Positions 13,967 through 20,058 of a stretch of 20,471 bases of DNA are shown piece by piece. This DNA comes from a virus: positions 1-20,471 of the IMG/VR virus record IMGVR_UViG_3300042507_001013. One strand, written 5' to 3'. The notes below the pieces were generated by a model. It was given only the letters and a program-made list of their open reading frames with translations. It searched no databases and had not been told where the DNA came from. A program made the position numbers and the translations under genes. The first letter of the stretch is position 1, and each line of letters opens with the position of its first letter.

Positions 13967-15679
13967 TCAAACTTCCAGCGCCGATGGGCTGGTGTATCCG
14001 CTGAACATGTTCATCACGTCGGTCAATGCGTTCTGTTGCCCAGTCGGAGCCTGCGCCATGTTCTTGACCGTCTGCGACGACTGTTGCAATGCCGCTGACT
14101 GCTCCTTGGCCGCCATCGCCTGGTTGCGGGCGGTGCGGATGGCCGCGACCTCCTTGTCGGCAATGATGAGCGACGGGTCCACGCCAAGCATGTCTGCGTA
14201 GATGTCGGCCCACTGGTCGCTGTCGAACTTGTCGAGGATGTCCGGCTTCATCGTGGCGATCTGGCCGAGGTTGCCGACGAAGCGGTCCACCGAGTTCGTG
14301 CCGATGGCACGCTGCGCCTGGGCAAGCATGCTCACGAACTCGACGTTCAGGTCCATGCCCTGCAACTCCTCGGGTGCCGGCGGGATGATGCCACCCTGCA
14401 ACATGCGCGTGAACGTGATGTCCACCAGCGGGTCGAGCAGTTCGTTGTGCAGGCGCTCGAGCACGGGCCCGAGCATGAGCAACTTCTCCTCGTGGCGCTC
14501 GGCGACTTCTGTGGCCGTCATGCGGGTGTTCGGCTGGCCCGCTAGCATCAGGAACATGTCGGCGTAGAACGCACCACGCACGCGCTCGCGGCAATCTTGG
14601 ATGTCGTTCAGCAGGTACTGGAGGTTGAGGTTGACCTCAAACGCCGTCTTGATGCCGGCTGACGCGCCGTCCACGAACGAGATTCCACCGGGCAGCGTCT
14701 CGACGTCGCGGTTCTTCATGGACACGGGCACCTGGAGCGGCGGCTTGGTCTGGTAGTCGATGGCCTGCGCCTTGCGCAACTGCTCGTGCTGGAGCTGCTT
14801 GATGTCGCCAAGCGCCTCCATGCCCGGGCTGTTGCCGTAGATGTCGCCGCCGGCGGTAGCCCAGCGCGGGACGAGCGCGGGGAATTGTTCAAACCCGCTC
14901 TCGCGCAGGAACACGCCGTCCTCGCCGCCGACCTCGAAGTACCACGAACCCCACGGCATGTTCTTGTTGTCGCGCTTCTTGTGGTCGCGGTCGGAACGCG
15001 GCTCAATGGCGTGGATGACCGGAATCCACTGGTCAAGCGTGCCACGGTCGTACATGTTGCGCACGGTGACCGAGCAGTTTTTGTAGCCGAACTCCTTGAC
15101 CATCGCGGCGACCGTCATCTCGAACTCGCGGTACAGCGTGTCAACGCGGCCCTGCGCGTCGGTAGCGATGCAAAACTCGCCAGTCGTGACGGGGTAGTGG
15201 TGGATGACGTTCTTGAAGTCGGGCAGCACGATGCTCGTGGCAGTGCCGAACGCACCGAGCTCTTCGTACATCGTGTGCAGGGCGCGGTAGGTGTTCGACT
15301 TCTGAAACACCAACTGCATGCGGCGCGTTACGTCGTCCAGCCACAACTTGACGGGCTGGTACGAGTTCAGTTCCGGGTCGGCGGTTGCCAGCCTGAACCA
15401 CTGCCGTGCCGGGCTGGTCGCGCCAGCCATCATGCCGGCTCCGAGCGTGCGCAGTGCGCGGGTGCCGGTGTTGTCGTAGATGTTGTTGTGCCGGCGCCAG
15501 CCCTTGTCGCGGTCCTGGCGGAAGTAGCGCCCGTTGCGCGGGAGCAGGTAGGTCGTGATTTCCTGCCAGTGCGAAAGCCACGACGCACGCTCAGACTTGA
15601 GCTGCCCCCACCGCGTGAACAGCTTGTCGCGTGTCGGTGCGCTGGGGTATGACTGTGCGTCGCTGGTGTATTCGCTCAC
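13967..15679 (-). CDS. Portal protein (T7 gp8-type head-tail connector)
   Basis: 570 residues, GTG start preceded by GGAGG with a 6-nt spacer. The N-terminus carries the family pattern: RASWLSHWQEITTYLLPRNG, then YDNTGTRALRTLGAGMMAG, and TSPARQWFRLATADPEL. The middle contains GSWYFEVGGEDGVFLRESGFEQF and YGNSPGMEALGDIKQLQ. The wing and stem region holds GAFYADMFLMLAGQPNTRMTATEVAERHEEKLLMLGPVL (two overlapping signatures). These are diagnostic for the podoviral connector that forms the twelve-subunit ring at the capsid vertex. Length is near the usual ~535-570. It lies downstream of the terminase genes, as expected for DNA packaging. Confidence 0.93.
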   Translation of the reverse strand: MSEYTSDAQSYPSAPTRDKLFTRWGQLKSERASWLSHWQEITTYLLPRNGRYFRQDRDKGWRRHNNIYDNTGTRALRTLGAGMMAGATSPARQWFRLATADPELNSYQPVKLWLDDVTRRMQLVFQKSNTYRALHTMYEELGAFGTATSIVLPDFKNVIHHYPVTTGEFCIATDAQGRVDTLYREFEMTVAAMVKEFGYKNCSVTVRNMYDRGTLDQWIPVIHAIEPRSDRDHKKRDNKNMPWGSWYFEVGGEDGVFLRESGFEQFPALVPRWATAGGDIYGNSPGMEALGDIKQLQHEQLRKAQAIDYQTKPPLQVPVSMKNRDVETLPGGISFVDGASAGIKTAFEVNLNLQYLLNDIQDCRERVRGAFYADMFLMLAGQPNTRMTATEVAERHEEKLLMLGPVLERLHNELLDPLVDITFTRMLQGGIIPPAPEELQGMDLNVEFVSMLAQAQRAIGTNSVDRFVGNLGQIATMKPDILDKFDSDQWADIYADMLGVDPSLIIADKEVAAIRTARNQAMAAKEQSAALQQSSQTVKNMAQAPTGQQNALTDVMNMFSGYTSPSALEV

Positions 15680-15681
15680 GA

Positions 15682-16023
15682 TTACCCTCCGAGGAGTGAA
15701 CTGCGACCGAGCGCCAAATCCTGCGGGTTGACGCCAGTCGGTCCAGTCAGCATGGTGCTGGTCGGTCCGCCGCCTGCGCCTTCAGCTGCGCCAGCCATGA
15801 TCTCGCCCATGTTGGGCTGCCGGCGGTTGGCTGCGGCCATAGCCTGGGCGCTGCGTCGCTGCTGCGATGCTGCCTGTGCGCTCGCCTGCGTTTGCGCTTG
15901 CCGCTGCTCGCCGAGCGCCTGCTTCTGAGCTTCATCGGCCCGTTCTCCGGCGTACACGGCGTATCCGGTTCCTGCGGCTGCTGCCGCTGCTGCTGCTGCT
16001 GCGATTGCAATCTCAATTCCCAT
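15682..16023 (-). CDS. Small Ala-rich protein with N-terminal membrane segment
   Basis: 113 residues. Residues ~3-25 are a hydrophobic helix with a run of ten alanines (IEIAIAAAA... GTGYAVYA), encoded by a GCA/GCN trinucleotide run. Residues ~27-68 are Gln/Ala/Arg-rich and helical (KQALGEQRQAQTQASAQAASQQRR). The C-terminus is Gly/Pro-rich and ends GRSSLLGG. Small proteins of this build often lie just before the portal in podoviruses; their role is unknown. AAGGAG with a 7-nt spacer lies inside the last codons of the acetyltransferase gene, whose stop is 1 nt away. It is not called a holin, because there is only one membrane segment and no lysis genes nearby. Confidence 0.75.
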   Translation of the reverse strand: MGIEIAIAAAAAAAAAAGTGYAVYAGERADEAQKQALGEQRQAQTQASAQAASQQRRSAQAMAAANRRQPNMGEIMAGAAEGAGGGPTSTMLTGPTGVNPQDLALGRSSLLGG

Positions 16024-16024
16024 A

Positions 16025-16462
16025 TCAAAGCTCCTTCATCATCACGATATCTGCGGGAAGGTATCCATGCTTCGCCATCGACTCGTGCAACTTTGTTCCA
16101 GATCTCGTGTGCCACAACACGCGACACGCACCTCGTGACCTTGCTTCTGCTTCTGCAAAGCGAATCATCCGACCACCGATAACGCCTCGGTATGCTGGAT
16201 CGACAAACAAAGCATCGTTTGCGGCGATGATGATTGCTGGGTTGTGCATTGTCGGTGTGACGAGCATTGTGCAATAACCAACCATTCGACTTTCATCAAA
16301 CGCCGCAAGCGCGAACATGAGTTTAGCATCGACAAGTGTTTGATATTGTTCTGCTGATGGATTGAATGGGAAATCAAATCCCGTTTCCGCCCAGTTAGCC
16401 GCCATCAGTTCGTGGATCAGGGGCATGAAATCCTTAGGCTGAATGAGGCAGATGTTGACCAT
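16025..16462 (-). CDS. GNAT-family N-acetyltransferase
   Basis: 145 residues. The fold order fits the acetyl-CoA-dependent GNAT family: a first strand and helix region with an aromatic/acidic segment (residues 1-47), strands around ALAAFDESRMVGYCTMLV (51-68), then motif A at NDALFVDPAYRGVIGGRMIRFAEAEA (the RGVIGG loop at 92-97 binds the acetyl-CoA pyrophosphate). Motif B follows in SGTKLHESMAKHGYLP. It lies 12 nt after the large terminase stop and 1 nt before the next gene. GNAT genes at this place are common in podoviruses, and their substrate is not known. Confidence 0.85.
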   Translation of the reverse strand: MVNICLIQPKDFMPLIHELMAANWAETGFDFPFNPSAEQYQTLVDAKLMFALAAFDESRMVGYCTMLVTPTMHNPAIIIAANDALFVDPAYRGVIGGRMIRFAEAEARSRGACRVLWHTRSGTKLHESMAKHGYLPADIVMMKEL

Positions 16463-16474
16463 GAATTTGCGGCC

Positions 16475-17800
16475 TTACTGGTTGTGCATGCCCTCGTACG
16501 GGTCGTAGTCGCTTGGTCGAGTGTCGATCCGGTCGCGCACCTCGCGTGGGAGCTGCTTGCCGACGGGGAACGCGAACGTCAGCGCCAGCGCGTCGGCGAT
16601 GTCCGGGCTCGCCCCACCCTGTAGCCGGCGCTTGATGTCGTCCTTGGATTCGAGCACGCGCCTGCCGTTGGAGTCGTACGAATACGTGGGGGTGGCGAGT
16701 TCGGCCTTCAGAAACGGGTCGTTGGGGATCGAGCCGCCCTGCTCGAGCCATTCCCGCATCGTCCACCACATCTCGGTGCGCTTGTTGACGAACAAGCCGG
16801 GGTTGTTGGCCTTGCCGCCGAAGTTGATCTCGACGATCCCGTAGCCCAACTGGCGCAGCCGGTCGATCACGCCCGCCCCGCCGCCGACGTCGATGAACAC
16901 GCCGTCCGGATCGCGCTCCTCAATGACGTTGGCGACACGGCCAGCCAGGCCCATGTTGTCGATCCCACGGTAGACCTGCGGCTCGAACACGACGAGCCCT
17001 TGGCGCAGAACGATCACGCTGCGGTCGTCACCGAACCGGGCCGGGTCAACGCCAACGACCAGCGGAGCGTCCACGATGTCGCCGTCTGAGTATCGGCGCC
17101 GTGCCGCTGACTCAGCGTCGGACAGCGTGATCAACTGATCGTCGCCGGCTGCGCTGAAGTCACACAAATACTCACGAGCGAACGCCGTTTCGGGCATGTC
17201 GCGGCGCAAGCGCTTGACCTCGTCACGGTCGATGGCGTCCGTATCATCGACGGTATAGAGGGCAGACCACCAGTCCTCGAGGCCGTTGGAGCGGTAGAAC
17301 AGCTCGCTGAACAGGTTGATGCCAGACGGCGTGCCAATGAACATCGCCCAGCCCTTGCGGTCGGACAGGGCAGGCTGCACGATGTCGGTCCAGACCTCGG
17401 GCTTGATCTGGGCGACCTCGTCAATCACGCAGCCGTCGAGACGGACGCCGCGCAGGGCGTCGGGGTTGTCGCCGCCGAACAGGCGGATAGTGGCGCCGTT
17501 GTGTTTGAACACGACGGCCAGATCCACTTCGTTGATGTCGATGGCCCCGGTCGTGCGCATCGGGCGCAACTTGTCCTTCAATCGAGCCCATGCGATGGCC
17601 TTGGCTTGGCGCAGGAACGGTGCGATGTACACGAAGAACCCGAGCGGCTGCTTGCATTTCAAAGCCTTGTCCAGAAGCTCCATGATGGCAAGTTCCGTCT
17701 TGCCAGCACGTCGGTGCAGGGCGAGAACGGTGAACCGCTTGCGCTTCAGGTGACATTCCCGCTGCCACTGGCGCGGGTTGTAGTCAAGACTTATCGGCAC
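16475..17800 (-). CDS. terL: Terminase large subunit
   Basis: 441 residues, GTG start. It is the DNA-packaging motor: an ATPase plus a nuclease. The Walker A variant is HRRAGKT (residues 29-35), as in many phage terminases. Walker B is CVIDEVAQ (D127, E128). The coupling motif is GTPSG (~155). The nuclease acidic residues are VGVDPARFGDDRS (D252), FIDVGGGAG (D304) and SPDIADALAL (D400, D403), the RNase H-like triad of the Terminase_6C type. All key residues are present and the length is normal. It overlaps the small subunit gene by 17 nt, indicating coupling. Confidence 0.96.
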   Translation of the reverse strand: MPISLDYNPRQWQRECHLKRKRFTVLALHRRAGKTELAIMELLDKALKCKQPLGFFVYIAPFLRQAKAIAWARLKDKLRPMRTTGAIDINEVDLAVVFKHNGATIRLFGGDNPDALRGVRLDGCVIDEVAQIKPEVWTDIVQPALSDRKGWAMFIGTPSGINLFSELFYRSNGLEDWWSALYTVDDTDAIDRDEVKRLRRDMPETAFAREYLCDFSAAGDDQLITLSDAESAARRRYSDGDIVDAPLVVGVDPARFGDDRSVIVLRQGLVVFEPQVYRGIDNMGLAGRVANVIEERDPDGVFIDVGGGAGVIDRLRQLGYGIVEINFGGKANNPGLFVNKRTEMWWTMREWLEQGGSIPNDPFLKAELATPTYSYDSNGRRVLESKDDIKRRLQGGASPDIADALALTFAFPVGKQLPREVRDRIDTRPSDYDPYEGMHNQ

Positions 17801-18383
17801 TTGGCACGCCCGTGATGACGGTCAGGGTGATTTCGCCAGCGTGGTCCAGATTGACGCGGTCGCCATACACCTTGGGCAACACCTTTGACAGCAACCACTT
17901 GCGCGTATCGACCATGAGGCGCTGGTGAGCTACGGCGCCAGAGTCGTACCGACCGTCCGGGGTAAGCGGGGGGGTCATGTCTGACAGGGTGACGATCTCC
18001 TCAGCCCAACGGTGCGCTTGTGCAATTCTCGCGTGCGCGTACTTCGCGGCGAATCCGTTCAGGTCATTCAACTGCCAGTCCCTGACGGTTGCCTCGCCTG
18101 GCATGCCGGTGGTCTTACAAATGGCGTTGAGCGATTCGCCATTGGACAGGCGCAGACAGATCTCGTCGGCCAATTCCTGTGTGTAAACCGTTTGCCCACC
18201 GCGCTTTCTGGGCGTTTCGCCTACCGGGCGCGGCGCTTGGCCTTCGCCTTGGCCTTGTCCGCCCTGACGAACTCCTTTGCGACGGACATAGGGACGCCGG
18301 CCTTCTTTGCGAACGACCGGGAGTGTGCTGCCGCCTGCATCAGGCGCTTCTGTGCGGGTGATTTGCTTGGCATCAGGTTTCAT
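17784..18383 (-). CDS. terS: Terminase small subunit
   Basis: 199 residues from the ATG at 18383. A basic, Gly/Arg-rich N-terminal ~60 residues precede a helix-turn-helix domain TVYTQELADEICLRLSNGES, LNAICKTTGMPGEATVRDW, then a helical segment with HARIAQAHRWAEEIVTLSD that builds the oligomer ring in Sf6 gp1-type small terminases. It recognises the packaging site and stimulates the large subunit. I chose this ATG because the frame upstream lies inside the preceding gene and reads as out-of-frame residues. The start overlaps the preceding gene's stop by 11 nt (ATGAAACCTGA). Confidence 0.9.
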   Translation of the reverse strand: MKPDAKQITRTEAPDAGGSTLPVVRKEGRRPYVRRKGVRQGGQGQGEGQAPRPVGETPRKRGGQTVYTQELADEICLRLSNGESLNAICKTTGMPGEATVRDWQLNDLNGFAAKYAHARIAQAHRWAEEIVTLSDMTPPLTPDGRYDSGAVAHQRLMVDTRKWLLSKVLPKVYGDRVNLDHAGEITLTVITGVPSADKS

Positions 18384-18618
18384 TCTTGTATGAAAGGTGG
18401 ATTTCGAGTCCAACGGATTCGGCGATGGCGATTGCGCTGGCGAGGTTGCATCCCTTGCGCCTGATCTTGGGGGCGTCAGAAAGTAGGCACCGCACGTTGT
18501 GTGCCGCCATGCGGTCCTCGGCGTCCATGCGAACAGCCAGCGCGTTGGTGACCTGTCCGGTCTGTGCCATGTGCTCGCGCACGGCGGCCTTCCAGTCATC
18601 GAAGCTTCGTACGATCAT
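18373..18618 (-). CDS. Small HTH-like phage protein
   Basis: 81 residues. The C-terminal part HNVRCLLSDAPKIRRKGCNLASAIAIAESVGLEI resembles the recognition end of short Cro/XRE-like phage proteins, where a VRCLLS helix is followed by a basic loop and an AIAIAE...GLE helix. Its partners are the terminase genes downstream, and it overlaps the small subunit gene by 11 nt. The ATG lies only 7 nt after a perfect extended -10 element, so the transcript could start at or near the ATG. A regulatory DNA-binding role is inferred from the fold hint only. Confidence 0.72.
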   Translation of the reverse strand: MIVRSFDDWKAAVREHMAQTGQVTNALAVRMDAEDRMAAHNVRCLLSDAPKIRRKGCNLASAIAIAESVGLEIHLSYKNET

Positions 18619-18624
18619 GGCGTG

Positions 18625-18633
18625 ATTATATCA
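18625..18633 (-). promoter_or_regulatory. Extended -10 promoter candidate before the terminase block
   Basis: Minus strand TGATATAAT: a perfect TATAAT (18630-18625) with TGn immediately upstream, as in sigma-70 extended -10 promoters. No convincing -35 hexamer is visible. The TGA supplying the TG motif is also the stop codon of the preceding gene. The predicted start site falls near 18618, the A of the next gene's ATG, implying a leaderless or nearly leaderless transcript. Confidence 0.5.
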
Positions 18634-18918
18634 GTCCTTGGTGCTGTTTATTCCGAAATCTTGGATAGTTGCCGCCCAGACTAGTCGCGGTGTGCCCGGC
18701 CCCATCCACCGTGCCTCGATCTCGTCGGTGACGAAGCACCGTGCTTCGACCTGGGTCATGCCCTGATCGTCGCGTAGGCGTGCTGCGATCATGTCCGCGC
18801 TGTAGACGACCACGGGCGGCCCTGCCTCGCCGGCGCGGGGGTAGTGCACGCCGAGGATGCAGTCATCTAGGCCCGCCAGCAGCACCTGCTTCCCCGACGA
18901 CTTGCGCTTGCGTGCCAT
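18631..18918 (-). CDS. Conserved small phage protein of the GLDDxILG type
   Basis: 95 residues from the ATG at 18918 (MARKRKSSGKQVLLAGLDDCILGVHY). The pattern GLDDCILG, VVVYSADMIAARL, MTQVEARCFVTDEIEARW and GPGTPRLVW is one I recognise from many phage genomes: a short acidic protein of unknown function near replication or terminase genes. I chose this start because the family begins just before GLDD. A longer frame to 19077 would lie inside the DUF1376 gene and gives Pro/Arg-rich residues. The gene overlaps the end of the DUF1376 gene by 56 nt and lacks a strong ribosome site, so it may depend on coupling. Confidence 0.75.
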   Translation of the reverse strand: MARKRKSSGKQVLLAGLDDCILGVHYPRAGEAGPPVVVYSADMIAARLRDDQGMTQVEARCFVTDEIEARWMGPGTPRLVWAATIQDFGINSTKD

Positions 18919-19795
18919 GACCGGGATTGTACGGGGCGGCGAGTCGTGCCCTCCACACGGCTGCGATGTTCCGGACGCTCTTATCGGCGAGATCGTTGCG
19001 CACGACTGTCGCTGGGGATTGACCGCCTTCGAGGTATTCGGCGAGCCATCGTCGGTACATGGCCTCGGCCTCGCCATCAGCGAGGCCGTTGGTTCGCAGT
19101 TTGGCGAGCGTGAGCTCGCGCTCCTGCTCGACCTTAGCGGTCATCACGGCGATCCCGTCGGCGATGACCTCGTCCTCGGTGACGGCCCTCTGTTGTCCGT
19201 CCTCCCCCTTGACATACCAATCCCCCGCCCCCGCCCGTTCGACCCGTGTACGCCAGGCCGGCTCGCGCATCAGCAGACGTCGCATCGCGTCTCGAGGAAG
19301 GGGGGTAGGGGGGGTTTTGATTGTAGTTGTGGTTGTGGTTGTAGTTGCTGAAGCCACCCTAGTAGGGTTGCTTGAGCCACCCTGCGTTTCCGCTGGTAGG
19401 GTTGCTTGAGCCACCCTAGTAGGGTTGCTTGAGCCACCCTTGTTTTTGGCCCCAGAACGGGCTTCTGCACCCCTTCGGCCTGCCTCGACCGCTGCGGTGT
19501 GCCGGCTGCGAGCCTTCTCGCGCTCGACCTCCATGCGAGGGTGGACGAGGGTGGCTGGCAGGGTGGCTTGAGCCACCCTAACCTCGAACCTAGCCCTCAG
19601 AACCGACCAGTCTGCATCGGTCAACTGGCACCGCGTCATGGCCTGACAGGCTTCACGGTCGTCCGGGATGCCTCCGTTCGTCCAGGCGTACATGAGCATC
19701 TGAGTGTACGCCCAGCCCTGCACCGGGGTCAGCATCGCCGTACTCACGAGGAAGTCGGTCGGGTACATCGAGAACCAAGGCAGATCCGTCGCCAT
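18863..19795 (-). CDS. DUF1376 (YdaU-type) phage replication-associated protein
   Basis: 310 residues from the ATG at 19795, which has AGGA with a 7-nt spacer. The N-terminal ~80 residues (MATDLPWFSMYPTDFLVS, MLTPVQGWAYTQMLMYAW, GGIPDDREAC) are classic DUF1376, a winged-helix-like domain found in phage replication proteins. A linker follows, built from the repeated peptides RVAQATL and GGSSNPT and a run of eight threonines; its DNA is the palindromic repeat cluster at 19341-19579. The C-terminal ~120 residues are helical and acidic. A frame extending to 19981 is rejected because it would start upstream of the predicted promoter. The probable role is origin recognition or helicase loading, inferred from the family and the repeats. 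Confidence 0.83.
   Translation of the reverse strand: MATDLPWFSMYPTDFLVSTAMLTPVQGWAYTQMLMYAWTNGGIPDDREACQAMTRCQLTDADWSVLRARFEVRVAQATLPATLVHPRMEVEREKARSRHTAAVEAGRRGAEARSGAKNKGGSSNPTRVAQATLPAETQGGSSNPTRVASATTTTTTTTIKTPPTPLPRDAMRRLLMREPAWRTRVERAGAGDWYVKGEDGQQRAVTEDEVIADGIAVMTAKVEQERELTLAKLRTNGLADGEAEAMYRRWLAEYLEGGQSPATVVRNDLADKSVRNIAAVWRARLAAPYNPGHGTQAQVVGEAGAAGGPR
19341..19579. repeat. Cluster of iteron-like palindromic repeats (origin candidate)
   Basis: Plus-strand unit AGGGTTGCTTGAGCCACCCT, a near-palindrome with 9-nt arms around TG. Exact copies lie at 19364-19383, 19398-19417 and 19421-19440. A perfectly symmetrical variant (AGGGTGGCT-TG-AGCCACCCT) lies at 19560-19579, and a decayed copy (15 of 20 bases) at 19341-19360. 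Half-sites AGGGTGG occur at 19538 and 19548. A T/G-rich tract (~19315-19346) and two G-runs (19300-19314) adjoin. The units sit in the linker of the replication gene and are read in two different frames (RVAQATL or GGSSNPT), so selection seems to be on DNA rather than peptide. Confidence 0.75.
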
Positions 19796-19856
19796 GCCGC
19801 AATCCTGTCTGTCCGCCATGTAGCGGACGAATGGGAAAATCCGGGGCGAAGCGCGG

Positions 19857-19919
19857 GAGCGGCTGGAAGCACCGCGCCCCGCCACCGGAGTCCGAAATGT
19901 TGAGCGATTCCAGCCGCTC
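19857..19919 (-). promoter_or_regulatory. Leader hairpin of the DUF1376 transcript
   Basis: A perfect 12-bp inverted repeat: GAGCGGCTGGAA at 19857-19868 and TTCCAGCCGCTC at 19908-19919, with 39 nt between. It lies between the predicted minus-strand promoter and the start codon at 19795. The predicted transcription start (~19921) is almost at the foot of the stem, so the mRNA would begin with this hairpin. It may protect the 5' end, control translation, or be a DNA-level operator. Confidence 0.6.
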
Positions 19920-19927
19920 GTCAAGGC

Positions 19928-19957
19928 ATCATACCGTGTCATTTCATCGGCTGTCGA
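19928..19957 (-). promoter_or_regulatory. Sigma-70-like promoter for the leftward block
   Basis: Minus strand -35 TCGACA (19957-19952, 5 of 6 consensus), 18-nt spacer, -10 TATGAT (19933-19928, 5 of 6). Predicted start near 19921 gives a leader of ~126 nt before the DUF1376 ATG. It is the best leftward promoter I see at this end and could serve the replication gene and genes beyond. Confidence 0.55.
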
Positions 19958-20002
19958 GCGCATTGCACTACATTTCCGCACATCTGTAGCACATACGCTC
20001 CC

Positions 20003-20055
20003 TCACGTATATTCACGCCTATTCACGCTATTGCTATTTGTGCGATGCGTGATAT
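20003..20055. promoter_or_regulatory. TCACG repeat array (operator candidate)
   Basis: TATTCACGC occurs exactly at 20010-20018 and 20020-20028. A weaker copy places TCACG at 20003-20007, so the three TCACG cores are spaced exactly 10 bp apart. An inverted copy, GCGTGATAT, lies at 20047-20055, between and overlapping the -35 and -10 boxes of the rightward promoter. The 10-bp phase puts the cores on one face of the helix, as expected for cooperative binding by a regulator lying between divergent promoters. Confidence 0.55.
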
Positions 20056-20058
20056 GCT
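20031..20058 (+). promoter_or_regulatory. Rightward sigma-70-like promoter
   Basis: TTGCTA (20031-20036), 16-nt spacer, TATGCT (20053-20058), with TG one base upstream of the -10 (TGATATGCT), as in extended -10 promoters. Both hexamers match consensus at 4 of 6. Predicted start near 20065, just before the hairpin array. It overlaps the inverted operator-like repeat. Confidence 0.45.

Noticed and set aside
15682-16023. Holin
   Set aside because: A single membrane helix followed by a long Gln/Arg-rich tail, and no endolysin or spanin genes nearby.
18383-18599. Longer start for the small terminase at 18599
   Set aside because: The extra 72 residues are Trp/Pro/Arg-rich shadow sequence of the overlapping HTH-like gene.
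19292-19314. G-quadruplex at the G-runs beside the iteron-like repeats
   Set aside because: Only two long G-runs are present, so a standard four-run quadruplex is not supported; noted only as context for the origin candidate.
19341-19579. CRISPR array
   Set aside because: Repeats are short, palindromic, unevenly spaced (3 to 120 nt apart) and embedded in an intact coding gene; no cas genes.
19795-19981. Longer start for the DUF1376 gene at 19981
   Set aside because: The extra 62 residues match nothing in the family, contain the leader hairpin and lie upstream of the predicted promoter; the ATG at 19795 has a good AGGA site.
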